Shown: piece after piece, positions 45,177 through 54,521 of the stretch
How the letters are laid out: every line of letters starts with the position of its first letter
How positions within the stretch are numbered: position 1 is the first letter of the stretch
Source: Ruegeria_C sp041537925
GTDB lineage: Bacteria > Pseudomonadota > Alphaproteobacteria > Rhodobacterales > Rhodobacteraceae
DNA length: 64,000 nucleotides
NCBI RefSeq assembly: GCF_041537925.1
Contig: NZ_JBGOSH010000010.1
Coordinates: 1-64,000 of the forward strand
Direction of reading: 5' to 3'
The notes under the pieces: model-generated
What the model saw: only the letters and a program-made list of their open reading frames with translations
Told to the model about the DNA's origin: nothing
The model's database searches: none
Made by a program: the position numbers and the translations under genes

Positions 45177-45443
45177 ATGACCGATGAACCAGCCCTGGTT
45201 TCCTCACCCAAGAGCCAATCCATTATTGTCGATGGCTATCGCTTCGACATCGAGATTCACCGGCTGGACTTCGAGACAGGGTGGACACTTGAGGTCGTCG
45301 ACCAGGACGGGACATCGCATGTCTGGGATGAGCAGTTTGCCTCAGACAAAGACGCCCGCAACGCGGCCGTGAACGCCTTGCAGGAAGCTGGCGCCATCAC
45401 ATTCATGACTAATGACTCGATTGTCCCGTTCAGGCGTCACTGA
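45177..45443 (+). CDS. Hypothetical protein, 88 aa
   Basis: The protein starts MTDEPALVSSPKSQSIIVDG and contains FDIEIHRLDFETGWTLEVVD and FASDKDARNAAVNALQEAG. The compact alternation of strands and a C-terminal helix suggests a small folded protein conserved in alphaproteobacteria, but I do not recognise the family. It lies 160 bp from the divergent OB-fold gene. Confidence 0.6.
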   Translation: MTDEPALVSSPKSQSIIVDGYRFDIEIHRLDFETGWTLEVVDQDGTSHVWDEQFASDKDARNAAVNALQEAGAITFMTNDSIVPFRRH

Positions 45444-45945
45444 GTCAGAAATTTCCGTCCTTTTGGGCTTTTGAGGGGCTGGAGGGCAAACACACGCCCT
45501 TCCGGCCCTGACCAAGATCAACACTCCCCCAAACTCACACACAAAGGTTCAATCACTGGCTGGTCGCAGCTATAGGCTTTGAGATCTGGGCGCGTCAAAT
45601 GAACTCTTCTTGCCAATTGTAGCATCTGGTCCCGCAAACTCGGTTTCGACAGCTGTCCTTCGCAATTTCCGCTGCAAAGGACCGCCAAGAGGAGGTCGCC
45701 AGCTACAGAAACGCCTCAAAGGTTGTCGAGGCGATTGGCTATGTAGCGTGGCACATGAATTCGGCAACGCTGGCAGGGTCGAGACCGTCGGTACAGGCCT
45801 GGCCTGCAAACAATTCGGGCGGGGCAGCCAGTCTTACTCGCAGCCAAACCATCTACAAGAACGTCGCGGGAGATGGTCTTTTGTTTCGATGCGACCTAGC
45901 AGAGTATCCATTGACTTCAGTTGCACCTGCTTTTGCCAGGCGAGG
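45444..45945. other. Intergenic with terminator-like hairpin; no gene seen
   Basis: A hairpin at 45476-45508 (GGGCTGGAGGGC with GCCCTTCCGGCCC, one wobble pair and one bulge) could end transcription of the upstream gene. The remaining 430 bp has only short overlapping frames on both strands that I do not recognise, and ends at an IS5 copy. Confidence 0.5.
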
Positions 45946-47023
45946 ACCGTGTTGCATGGATCAGAATTGAGGCGGATTGGCCCCTTACCCCATCACTTCA
46001 GACGACGCGCTCATACACCGCACGACCGAGACCAGTCATGCGGTTGAGCGCCTTTGATGCCATTTTCACTTCGGCAATTTGATTGTCAAAGTCGCGCGCT
46101 TGCAGCCGGTCGCCGATAGCTTGTTTCCATCTTCCGATCTGGGCTTCGACCCGTGATCTCTGGTTGTATCCCGTCTTCGTTTGCCAGCTCATTCTACCAT
46201 TTTGAGCGATGACGTCGATGTGGTGGTTGCGTTGTGCATTCTTGCCGTGAACCGCGGTTGTCGGCGGAGGAATAATGATCTCAACCCCGTGCCCGAACTT
46301 CTCGATCAGGCAGTCTGCCACGCCCTGGACGTCATAGGCACCATCTGCCAGAAACCGGCTCACATCGGCATCCATGTCTGTTAGCAAAGCTGGTAGCGCC
46401 GTTACATCGCCCACATGTTCAGTGGTCAACTCAGTCGCGGCGATATCACCGGTTTCCGGATCGAAGGCGATGTGGAGCTTGCGCCATGTTTTGCGGGCCT
46501 TCTTGGTGCCGTGCTTCTCTTCATGCCAGTCGTTGCCGCCATGCACTTTCAGACCCGTGCTGTCCACAATGAGGGTGGTTGGTTTGCTCGCAGCTCGCCG
46601 GTTTTGGGGGAGCTTCAGCCCTTTACCGCGCCGCGACAAGGTCGAGAAGTCCGGCACCACAAGGGCCATGCCCATCAGCTTGGCAAGCGACCGCACAAAG
46701 CCCTGAGTTTGCCTGAGCGGGAGCCGAAACACGACGCGCAGAGTGAGGCAGATCTCGATAGCCAGATCAGAGTACCGCGACTGACCGCCGCGTGTCTTGC
46801 GGCGCGGCGATCTCCATTTCTGCACCACATCATCAGAAACCCAGATCGTCACGTCACCTCGACGCCGGAGACTTTCATTGTATTCCGGGCAGTTCGAGAC
46901 CCGGTACTTAGCTTTGGGAAACTTGTCGCGACGGGCATCATTGAATTTGTGGGGCATCGACCGTCGCTCACGTCACAGAAAACGCTGAGAATACTTTGAG
47001 CGACCGATCCCTGCAACACAGTC
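45946..47023 (-). mobile_element. IS5-family element, copy 2
   Basis: Terminal repeats: GACCGTGTTGCATGGATC at about 45946-45962, matched in reverse complement by GATCCCTGCAACACAGTC at 47006-47023. Length 1078 bp, almost the same as copy 1 (1081 bp). Confidence 0.82.
45998..46957 (-). CDS. IS5-family transposase (DDE), copy 2
   Basis: The 319-residue protein starts MPHKFNDARRDKFPKAKYRV. It keeps LIVDSTGLKVHGGNDW, FLADGAYDVQGV and YNQRSRVEAQIGRWK (DDE). It aligns along its whole length with copy 1 at 7927-8886 but differs at many positions, so the two are diverged relatives rather than a recent duplication. Frame intact. Confidence 0.9.
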   Translation of the reverse strand: MPHKFNDARRDKFPKAKYRVSNCPEYNESLRRRGDVTIWVSDDVVQKWRSPRRKTRGGQSRYSDLAIEICLTLRVVFRLPLRQTQGFVRSLAKLMGMALVVPDFSTLSRRGKGLKLPQNRRAASKPTTLIVDSTGLKVHGGNDWHEEKHGTKKARKTWRKLHIAFDPETGDIAATELTTEHVGDVTALPALLTDMDADVSRFLADGAYDVQGVADCLIEKFGHGVEIIIPPPTTAVHGKNAQRNHHIDVIAQNGRMSWQTKTGYNQRSRVEAQIGRWKQAIGDRLQARDFDNQIAEVKMASKALNRMTGLGRAVYERVV

Positions 47024-47097
47024 GCGCTACGCGCGTGTTGGCTGGCCCCCTTTCCCGCCGTGTCTGGAAAGCTCGTTTATTCACAAAGGAGATTCCC

Positions 47098-47256
47098 ATG
47101 AAATACATTCGTAAAAGATCAACCAGCCTTCGCCGCCGCGCAGCCCGTCGCCTCAAAACGATCCGAGAGCAGCTGCGCAAGATCGACTTGAGCATGAGCG
47201 TTAAAATCAACCTCATCTTCCTGAAGCTGAAGTTCACACTACCGCGCCGGACATAG
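47098..47256 (+). CDS. Small basic protein, 52 aa
   Basis: The frame follows AAAGGAGATTCCC, a strong ribosome site, and begins MKYIRKRSTSLRRRAARRLK. It is very basic in the first half and hydrophobic-basic near the end (INLIFLKLKFTLPRRT). No family is recognised. It lies 74 bp from an IS5 end. Confidence 0.45.
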   Translation: MKYIRKRSTSLRRRAARRLKTIREQLRKIDLSMSVKINLIFLKLKFTLPRRT

Positions 47257-47333
47257 CAGTTTCCAGTTTTCACCTTCGCCAAATATCCTCGGGGGAACGC
47301 CGCTAGGCGTGGGGGCAGACAGCCCCCGGCCTA

Positions 47334-47696
47334 TCACGGTCGCTCGCCGTCTCTTTGGATTGTCGGCGATAGAGGTGGCTCAATCAGATCTATGCCGAGC
47401 GACATAAGGCTTCCTGCGCCGAGGAAGAAAATTGTCATGGCGACTATAACGAATTGCTCGCTCCCAACCACTTGGAGCCCACCCTTTGGGGATACGGAAA
47501 CCGCTGACGGCGGTTTGGTTTTCTCGGTTTTTGACGCATATGCGTCGGGCTGGGTTTTTTCGGCCAGCAGGTCAGCCAAAAACTCATTCAGTATGATACG
47601 TTGGTCATCGTAAGAATGGGGTTTCAAGTTAAACTCCCCTCTATTGGGGTTGTGTGGGGCAGCACTTAAAAAATGTCTGGGCCCCAGCCCAACCAT
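47334..47696 (-). CDS. Hypothetical protein with one membrane segment
   Basis: Up to 120 residues. The middle (YDDQRIILNEFLADLLAEKT) looks helical and the C-terminal segment EQFVIVAMTIFFLGAGSLMS is a likely transmembrane helix. No family recognised and no clear ribosome site at the first ATG. It may be real but small. Confidence 0.35.
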   Translation of the reverse strand: MVGLGPRHFLSAAPHNPNRGEFNLKPHSYDDQRIILNEFLADLLAEKTQPDAYASKTEKTKPPSAVSVSPKGGLQVVGSEQFVIVAMTIFFLGAGSLMSLGIDLIEPPLSPTIQRDGERP

Positions 47697-47956
47697 GTCC
47701 TCATACTATTAGAGTTTGGTTGAACGGTAGGCGGCTTCAAGGGTTTTAACGCATTGGTACTCACATTTCATGCTACGGATGCTTATATTTCCGCCGTTTT
47801 TCTCTCCTAAGCCTCTATCTGGGCTTATTAAACCGGGCAAATCCCGACCCCCCTGGGCGGCATGACCGCGCGCTAGTCGGTCGCCGGCAGGGCCGGCCAC
47901 CGACAAGATCACCGCGTCGTGGGCGACCATGGCACAAAGACCAGGCCGCGGTGATC
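47697..47956. other. Intergenic, no gene seen
   Basis: Short frames only; it leads into IS debris. Confidence 0.4.
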
Positions 47957-48145
47957 GGATGTGTCGCAAACATTTGGAACGGCCAAGGTCAGCGACTTAC
48001 TGGATACACCTATCCTGCGATCTCGGCGAATAGCTGGAAGCCAGACGTCGTATTGCTGGGAAATTGCCGCTTCCGGATCATGTTGGCGACCTCGATGCCG
48101 TCCAAAGTAGCTGATGCGGATCTGAACGATTTGAACCCACACATT
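47957..48145 (-). mobile_element. IS6-family remnant (transposase C-terminus and one end)
   Basis: The left end GTGTCGCAAACATTTGG is an IS6-type terminus. The minus strand then encodes the transposase tail: ATLDGIEVANMIRKRQF, followed by FAEIAG at the stop. The same region of the intact IS6 copy reads ATLAGIEAANMIRKGKLG. The rest of the gene is missing. Confidence 0.78.
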
Positions 48146-48149
48146 AATC

Positions 48150-48280
48150 AGCCCCACTTGAGTGGTCCAATTTGAAAGTTAGTGCATGACCGGTCTCTGG
48201 TCCATCTGGACGATGGTTTCCGGAGCCGGTGGACGATAGCCCAAAGCACTGTGGGGTCGTTTTGTATTGTACAACTGAAC
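48150..48280 (-). mobile_element. IS3-family remnant (OrfB C-terminus)
   Basis: On the minus strand YNTKRPHSALGYRPPAPETI, followed by VQMDQRPVMH, is the conserved tail of an IS3-type OrfB. It starts abruptly at about 48280 and ends near the IS3 terminus at 48150. The rest is missing. Confidence 0.78.
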
Positions 48281-48548
48281 GCCAGAACACCCACGTTACC
48301 GACCGGCGCGAGGTTCTTTATCGATGGCATCCTTGGTTTGGCCGGTCGGTTTATGTCCATGAGGTGATCGATAAATCCGGCGAAGCCGTGTTTCGGTGCA
48401 ATCTCACAGGCCGCCGGTCGGACCGGCTTCTGGAAGTCCCGATATGGATGTTCGACCGGGCTGCATGTACCGCCTGCTGTCGGGTCGATACGGCGCATGT
48501 GGGCCTGGACGCTCTGAAGGCTCTTGCGGGGCTTGTTTGCGATATCGA
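48268..48548 (+). pseudogene. DUF5372-like gene of the serine recombinase cassette, 5' truncated
   Basis: The frame reads REVLYRWHPWFGRSVYVHEV, then VFRCNLTGRRSDRLLEVPIW. The HPWFGR block recalls the DUF5372-like proteins encoded before large serine recombinases. The N-terminus is replaced by IS3 debris and the distal frame runs on through unlikely sequence, so it is damaged. The fit to a family is from memory. Confidence 0.5.
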
Positions 48549-48631
48549 CTGTAAGTCGTTCAATAAATCCGACCCCCCATCCCGCGTTGACGCAGCATTG
48601 GACTCTGAACACGAGATTCGGAGGTTGGCCT

Positions 48632-48817
48632 ATGCCGCGCAAAATGACGACGACGCAACTCGAACTGTTCCCGGACATCCGGTCCACGACCGCGACGCAA
48701 ACCCCGCTTTGGCAGAGCCTCCCCGACGACACGCGGCAAACGCTGACACGGTTGATGGCACGCCTGATGGCGGAACATGCAGGCGCGGCAGAAGGGGGGA
48801 ATGATCATGAAGCATGA
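48632..48817 (+). CDS. Small protein upstream of the serine recombinase
   Basis: The 61-residue protein starts MPRKMTTTQLELFPDIRSTT and continues LPDDTRQTLTRLMARLMAEH. Short proteins of this kind, with a QLELFP start, are encoded just before large serine recombinases in similar plasmid cassettes. Its stop overlaps the recombinase start, so they are coupled. The function is unknown. Confidence 0.6.
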   Translation: MPRKMTTTQLELFPDIRSTTATQTPLWQSLPDDTRQTLTRLMARLMAEHAGAAEGGNDHEA

Positions 48818-49547
48818 GAAGATTGGTCCGCAGCATTTGGAGCGCAAGGCGATCCTTTACGTCCGTCAATCATCGGCCCACCAGGTCCTGCACAACCGGG
48901 AAAGCAGCGCCCTGCAATATGCCATGCGGGAGCGGCTGGCGGATTTGGGTTGGAGCCGGATCGAGACCGTGGATGACGATCTCGGCCGTTCTGCGGCGGG
49001 TGGTGTTGCTCGGGAAGGCTTTGACCGGATGATCGCCGATGTTTGTCTCGGCAAGGTCGGCGCCGTCGCAGCGCGTGAAGTGTCCCGCTTTGCACGCAAC
49101 AGCCGGGATTGGCAGCACCTCATAGAGATGTGCCGCGTCGTCGACACAGTGCTGATCGACCAGGAAACGGTTTATGCGCCGCGCGATGGCAATGACCGGC
49201 TTCTTCTGGGCCTGAAGGGCAGCTTGAACGAATACGAACTCGACCTTCTCCGACAACGATCCCTCGCCGCGCGCCACGAGAAAGCACGGCGCGGCGAACT
49301 TGTCGTCGCTGCCCCAGTCGGATTCGTAAAAACCGGGGACCGGCTTGAGAAGGATCCGGACCGCCGCGTGCAAGAGGCCATATCCCTGGTTTTCGACAAG
49401 GTCGCCGAGCTGGGGAGCGCGCGGCAGGCTCTCATGTGGTTCCTCGAACATGGCCTTGAATTGCCAGCGCTACGCAAACAGGGTGATGTGATCTGGCGGC
49501 GGCCGACATACGCCACCATCCATCGCATGATCGTCAACCCGGCCTAT

Positions 49548-49583
49548 GGCGGGGCCTATGCCTATGGCGGGGCCTATGCCTAT
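49548..49583 (+). repeat. 18-bp tandem duplication in the recombinase
   Basis: The unit GGCGGGGCCTATGCCTAT occurs twice in a row, adding six residues (GGAYAY) to NPAYGGAYAYGKT. It is in frame and probably tolerated. Confidence 0.7.
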
Positions 49584-50417
49584 GGCAAGACCCAGGCAGC
49601 GGCGGGGTTCGGTGCAACCGCCATTCGCAGGAAAGATCGCGACGACTGGCTGGCATTGAAGCCGGGCGCACATGAAGGCTATGTGAGTTGGGAACGGGCA
49701 GAGGCGATCCGCAAGATGGTCAGCAACAATGTTCCTCAGAGCCGGCATCATGGCGCGGCCAAACATGGCTCTGCCCTCCTGGCCGGGCTGCTGCGTTGCC
49801 GACGCTGTGGCCGCAAGCTTACGGTTCGCTATACCGGCAAGAAGCATGACATCCCGCGTTACTCCTGCTGGCGCGGCCTTTTGGACAACGGCGAAGCGCG
49901 CTGCATCGCCTTCGGCGGATTGCGGGTCGACGATGCCATCGAACAGGCGCTTTTGCAGGTAGTCGGACCCGGCGCCATTGCCGCCGCAGAGGTGGCCGCC
50001 AGGCAAGCACTGCGCCAGCGGGATCAGGTTCGCGATGCGCTCTGCCGTGATCTGGAAGCGGCTCAATACGCGACTGATCGGGCATTCCGGCAATATGATG
50101 CATCCGATCCCGAGAACCGCCTCGTGACCGCCGAACTGGAAGCCCGGTGGAACCGGGCACTTCAGCAGGTTCAGGAGATCGAGAACAAGATCGTTCACCA
50201 TGACGCGGTCAGCCCGAACGGGACCACGCTGCCGGTGGAAGATCTGGCGGCCCTGGGGGCCGATCTCGAACGCGTCTGGTTCGCGCCGGCCACCGATGCC
50301 AGGTTGAAGAAGCGCATCGTTCGCACGGTGATCCGGGAATGTCAACGCCGGAGCAAAAATCCCCAAAAGTGCCGGAGTAAAATTCCCCACTTTGGCGGTT
50401 TCGGTTGTCAGCCGTTT

Positions 50418-51254
50418 TCAGTGACTTGCGCCTCCATTTTTGGGTGGACGGCCACGGCGCTTTGGAGCGGGTGGCGGTGTGATCGGGGCGTTGGTGCGGG
50501 CGTGTTCTGGAATGAGGTCTGAGTGGCCGCGCAGGCGGTAGCTTGCCCCTTCGATCTGGACGACGACGGCATGGTGCAGCAGCCGGTCTAGAAGGGCGGT
50601 GGCCACGACGGGATCGCCGAAGACATCGCCCCATTCGGCGAAGCCCCGATTGGATGTTAGTATCATGGCGCTTTTTTCGTAGCGCGCGTTGACCAACTGG
50701 AAGAATAGGTTTGCCCCACCCTGGGTGATCGGGAGGTATCCGATCTCGTCAACGATCAGCAGTGATGATCGCGCGTAGAACCTGATCTTTTCGGCCAGCT
50801 GACCTTGCCGCTCGGCCTTGGCCAGAACTTCGACCAGTTCCGCCAAAGTCGCACGATAAACCTGCATGCCGGCCTTGACGGCGGCAACGCCAAGCGCTGT
50901 GGCCAAGTGGCTTTTGCCGGTTCCCGGTGGCCCGAGGAAGTGAACGACCTCGGCGCGGCGGATGAAGTCGAGCTGGGCCAAAGCCGCGATGCGCTCACGG
51001 TCCAAAGAGGGCTGGAAGGTGAAGTCGAAGCTTTCCAGTGTCTTGATCGGCAGCAGCTTGGATGTACGCAGTGCGACATCGATGCGGCGCGTTTCCCGGG
51101 TGCTGTATTCTTCGCTGAGCAGGCTGTCGATGGCCTCAATCGCAGTGATCTCACCTTGCTCCAGCTTCTGCATTGTGTGGTCAAGCGCTTCGAGGGCTCG
51201 CGGCATCTTCAGCCCAACCATCGCGCCCCTGATCCGGTCCAGAACCTCCGTCAT
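50418..51254 (-). CDS. istB: IS21 helper ATPase IstB
   Basis: The 278-residue protein starts MTEVLDRIRGAMVGLKMPRA. It has Walker A FLGPPGTGKSHLATALG, Walker B SLLIVDEIGYLPIT and SNRGFAEWGDVFGD, the AAA+ pattern of IstB. It assembles on target DNA and activates IstA. It overlaps istA by four bases and has a basic tail (APKRRGRPPKNGG). Frame intact. Confidence 0.95.
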   Translation of the reverse strand: MTEVLDRIRGAMVGLKMPRALEALDHTMQKLEQGEITAIEAIDSLLSEEYSTRETRRIDVALRTSKLLPIKTLESFDFTFQPSLDRERIAALAQLDFIRRAEVVHFLGPPGTGKSHLATALGVAAVKAGMQVYRATLAELVEVLAKAERQGQLAEKIRFYARSSLLIVDEIGYLPITQGGANLFFQLVNARYEKSAMILTSNRGFAEWGDVFGDPVVATALLDRLLHHAVVVQIEGASYRLRGHSDLIPEHARTNAPITPPPAPKRRGRPPKNGGASH

Positions 51255-52546
51255 TTCGCTGCCCCCTGTGCCGCCATGCGCTCACCAACAGCACCGTAAA
51301 AGTCCAAGGATCGGCGTGCGATGTCCGGCGATGTTACGGGCTTTGCGCGTTGAATGGGCACAGCCTTGCGATGCGCCGGGTCAACGCGCCGCTGGTTCTT
51401 GCCCTCAAGGAATGGGTGGCGGGCTATGAGTGTCCCTTCTTCAAAGATCCGAACCTCGTGGGTGTGGTTTTGCACCTCAACGACCCGTTTTCTCGTGGTG
51501 TCCGGGACGCTGTAATAATTGCCTGCGACAGAGACCATGCCTTCGTGGCTCACACGCCGTTCGACGGTGAGGACAGCATCGTATGGGATCGCAGGCAGTG
51601 GCTTCAGGCTGGGGCGCTCCTCGGCGAAGGCCTCATCGACGACGCACAAAGTCGTGGCATGCACGCGCGGGTTCGCTATGCCCACTCGCCAGAGATTGAA
51701 CTGCGCATTCAGGTCGTCGATGTTGCGGAACGTCCGCGCCAGAAAGAAGTCCTGACGGATGTAGCGGAAGGGCCGCTCAACCTTGCCCTTCGTTTTAGCG
51801 CGATACGGCCGACACGCGCGTGGCAACGTGCCGTAATGACTGAGCAATGCCACCAAAGACGTGTTGTAGGTGACAATCCCGGCAGCATCTTCGCCAATCA
51901 CTGCCGTCTTCATCCGGTCATAGAGAATGTGCTCGGGCGCACCTCCCATCGCGTCGAACGCCGCGATGTGGCACCGCATCACCGATTGCAGGTTTTGGCT
52001 CGATACAAACCGGCCCCAGAGCCAGCGGCTATGCCCAAGCACCAGAGAGAACAGCCAGACCTTGCGTGTCACGCCAGGCTCATCCGCAAACGCAACGCTG
52101 AACTCGGCAAAGTCCACCTGCGCTCGCTGGCCTGGCGGGGTTTCAAAGCGGCGCTCGAACGGCGTTTGTTTGGCAGGGCGAGCCTCCCGCAGAAAATCCG
52201 TCACCGCTGTATAGCTGCCCTCATATCCCATTGCGCGGATCTCACGCAAAAGACGCGCACCGCTCAGATCCGGAAAAGCAAGAACGCGCTCGCGCAGAAA
52301 TGACTCGTACGGGTCGATCAAACGGTCTCTCGGCGCACGCGGGCCGTAAACCGGCATCTCCAAACCACGTACCAAATACTTGCGAACGGTCTTCCGGTCA
52401 CAGACAACCTTCCGCGCAATCGCGGACACGCTCAAACCTTGTTTGTGTAAATCCTGGATCAAAACGATCTCCTTCAATCCCTTCACCCGATTGCCCCTGT
52501 TGCTCTTAAATGGGGGCATCTGGCCGGGTTCCCGCGGTCCCGACAA
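51251..52546 (-). CDS. istA: IS21 transposase IstA
   Basis: The 431-residue protein has an N-terminal HTH (DLHKQGLSVSAIARKVVCDR, KTVRKYL) and an rve-type DDE domain: VDFAEFSVAFADEPG (first Asp), ILYDRMKTAVIGEDAAG (second Asp) and the Glu in KGKVERPFRYIRQDF. The C-terminal domain contacts IstB. The start lies about 90 bp from the right end. Frame intact, so the element could be active. Confidence 0.95.
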   Translation of the reverse strand: MSGPREPGQMPPFKSNRGNRVKGLKEIVLIQDLHKQGLSVSAIARKVVCDRKTVRKYLVRGLEMPVYGPRAPRDRLIDPYESFLRERVLAFPDLSGARLLREIRAMGYEGSYTAVTDFLREARPAKQTPFERRFETPPGQRAQVDFAEFSVAFADEPGVTRKVWLFSLVLGHSRWLWGRFVSSQNLQSVMRCHIAAFDAMGGAPEHILYDRMKTAVIGEDAAGIVTYNTSLVALLSHYGTLPRACRPYRAKTKGKVERPFRYIRQDFFLARTFRNIDDLNAQFNLWRVGIANPRVHATTLCVVDEAFAEERPSLKPLPAIPYDAVLTVERRVSHEGMVSVAGNYYSVPDTTRKRVVEVQNHTHEVRIFEEGTLIARHPFLEGKNQRRVDPAHRKAVPIQRAKPVTSPDIARRSLDFYGAVGERMAAQGAAK

Positions 52547-53195
52547 TTTCTGAATATTTGAGGTTCAGAAATCGCCAGAACCGCTCACGACTGGGGAAAT
52601 TTCAAACGGCGGTTTTGGGGAGATTACGTCCGGCACTCATACGGGAAGTGGTGGCAGATCTTGATGATGATGCCTCCGAGATCGTTTTGATGGTTCATTG
52701 GGCCGGTGGCGCACATACGGAAATCCACCTGCCAAAACGCCGCCGCGGACAGCGCAATGCAACACCGCCGGATGTTGTCGAGGCCGTCCGCCAGCTTGCG
52801 CGGATCGCCAGCGACGATGTCATCGCCGGCGTTCTGAACCGGAACGGGCTCTCCACAGGAAATGGCAACCGCTGGACCAGGGAGCGAGTCACGGCATTGC
52901 GGTCCTACCGCAAGATCCCGGTATACAAGCCCGAACCCGATGGTCTTGACCCTTGGCTCACTCTCTCCGGCGCCGCAAAACTGATCGGAGTAGCGCCAAA
53001 AAACATTGCGGTTGGCAGCAGAAGCAGGTGATATCAAAGCAGACCACCCGCTTACTGACGGGCCATGGGTATTCGAGCGCGCGGAACTGTCAAAAACGAA
53101 GGCACAACAACTCAAGAAACGGGCCCGACAAAACCCCAAACACCCCGCGGTATCGCACCCGGATCAGCAAAACCTATTTTCTTCAACAACATAGA

Positions 53196-53819
53196 AAGAT
53201 GGGCGCAATGAAGCAGAGTTGTAGTGTTTCCTCCATTGTTCAATCAGGATTTGGGCCTCCCGCAAGCTGTAGAAGACTTCGCCATTGAGCAGTTCGTCGC
53301 GGAACCGAGCATTGAAGCTTTCGCAGAATCCATTCTCCCAAGGTGATCCTGGCTCGATGTAAGCGGTTTTGGCTCCAACGGCTGCAATCCAGTTTCTGAC
53401 CGCTTCCGCAATGAACTCCGGGCCATTGTCAGAACGAATGTAAGCAGGGATGCCACGCAGGATAAACAGGTCCGTCAGGGCATCAATTACCTCTGTTGAG
53501 TTCAGCTTCCGCTTCACCCGGATCGCCAGGCATTCCCGGCTGTGTTCGTCCAGGATGTTCAATGTCCTGAAAGCCCTGCCATCATCGGTTCGGTGATGCA
53601 CGAAGTCATACGACCAGACATGGTTGCGATACTCTGGCCGTAGACGAACGCATGAGCCATCGTTCAGCCAGAGCCTCCCTTTCTTAGGCTGTTTTATTGG
53701 CACTTTGAGCCCTTCACGTCGCCACAGACGTTCGACACGCTTGTCGTTCACCGACCAACCTGCATCTCTTAGCAGCGCCGCGATCCTACGATAGCCGTAT
53801 CGGCCAAATTGTCGGGTCT
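53196..53819 (-). pseudogene. IS3-family transposase OrfB, truncated at both ends
   Basis: The minus strand reads ETRQFGRYGYRRIAALLRDA, WSYDFVHHRTDDGRAFRTLN (first Asp), YIRSDNGPEFIAEAVRNWI (second Asp) and WENGFCESFNARFRDELLN (Glu). The N-terminal part is cut at the junction with an IS5 copy (53820), and the C-terminal tail is lost after HYNSASLRPSF near 53205. The frame runs through from 53865 only because the IS5 sequence happens to be open. Confidence 0.85.
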
Positions 53820-54512
53820 CTGGCGGCAATCGCTTCGTGACATTTACGGGTATCATACGCCCCATCGGCGGTAACGCTGCCGATGTCTTGGTCGGGAGGG
53901 ATTTGGTTCAGGAGGTCGGGTAACATGGGAGCGTCACCGATGTTGCTGCTGGTGACTTCGACTGCCCGAACCTCTAGCGGTTCTTCGTCGATACCTATGT
54001 GTATCTTGCGCCAGATGCGCCGTTTGGGGCCGCCATGCTTGCGGGCATTCCACTCGCCTTCTCCCTCGGCTTTGATGCCCGTACTATCAATCAGGAGGTT
54101 CAGCGGACCAGTGCCGCCACGATACGGCAGGTTCACGTTCAGCGTCTTCTGACGGCGGCACAGCGTGCTGAAATCAGGCACTGCCCAGTCCAGTCCGATC
54201 AGCCGCAACAGGCTCTGGACAAACCCAGTTGTCTGCCGCAGCGGCATACCAAACAAGACCTTCAGCGTCAGACAAGTCTGAAGGGTGGCGTCACTGAATT
54301 TCTGTTGCCGACCGCGCTTGCCGCTCGGCGGTGGCACCCAAACCATCTCGGGATCAAACCAGATCGACAACGATCCGCGCCGCTTTAAGCTGTCATTATA
54401 AGACGACCAATTCTTGGTCTTGTACTTTGTAGGGGCCCAACTGCTCATGCCTGCAGCTATCACGCTGGATTCATACAGTGAATCCCATCACGCCATTTGT
54501 GCAACAAAGCCC
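53820..54512 (-). mobile_element. IS5-type element fragment A, left edge of the caspase cargo
   Basis: The minus strand encodes MSSWAPTKYKTKNWSSYNDS, then IWFDPEMVWVPPPSGKRGRQ and LLIDSTGIKAEGEGEW (first Asp) and TADGAYDTRKCHE (second Asp), then breaks at 53819-53820. The intact end is GGGCTTTGTTGCACAAATGG read on the minus strand, ending at 54512. It is nearly identical to fragment B at 60866 in inverted orientation. Confidence 0.88.
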
Positions 54513-54521
54513 AGCCCTACT

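Larger units (their letters stand above)
50340..52639 (-). mobile_element. IS21-family element (2300 bp) inside the recombinase gene
   Basis: The left end starts TGTCAACGCCGGAGC and the right end, read on the minus strand, starts TGAGTGCCGGACGT; both contain repeated CCCCAAAA blocks. Flanks TCCGGGAA (50332-50339) and TACGGGAA (52640-52647) are an 8-bp target duplication with one mismatch. Confidence 0.9.
48807..53190 (+). pseudogene. Large serine recombinase, split by IS21 and frameshifted
   Basis: The start is the ATG at 48807 behind GGGGGGA. The resolvase domain includes AILYVRQSSAHQVLHNRESS (catalytic Ser), DDLGRSAAGGV and REVSRFARNSRDW. The recombinase domain and zinc ribbon (CRRCGRKLTVRYTGKKHD) follow. 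The protein stops being authentic at RTVIRE (50339) and resumes at 52648 as VVADLDDDASEIVLMVHWAG. The tail (NRNGLSTGNGNRWTRERVTA) then loses frame at an A6 run (52998-53003); one A less restores APKTLRLAAEAGD. It ends near 53190. An 18-bp in-frame duplication lies at about 49548-49583. Confidence 0.88.

Noticed and set aside
50340..50522. C-terminal tail of the recombinase beyond RTVIRE.
   Set aside because: It is IS21 left-end and antisense istB sequence.
52510..52647. Start of a separate 173-residue gene at 52510.
   Set aside because: The first 46 codons lie in the IS21 right end. The real similarity begins at 52648, as the recombinase tail.
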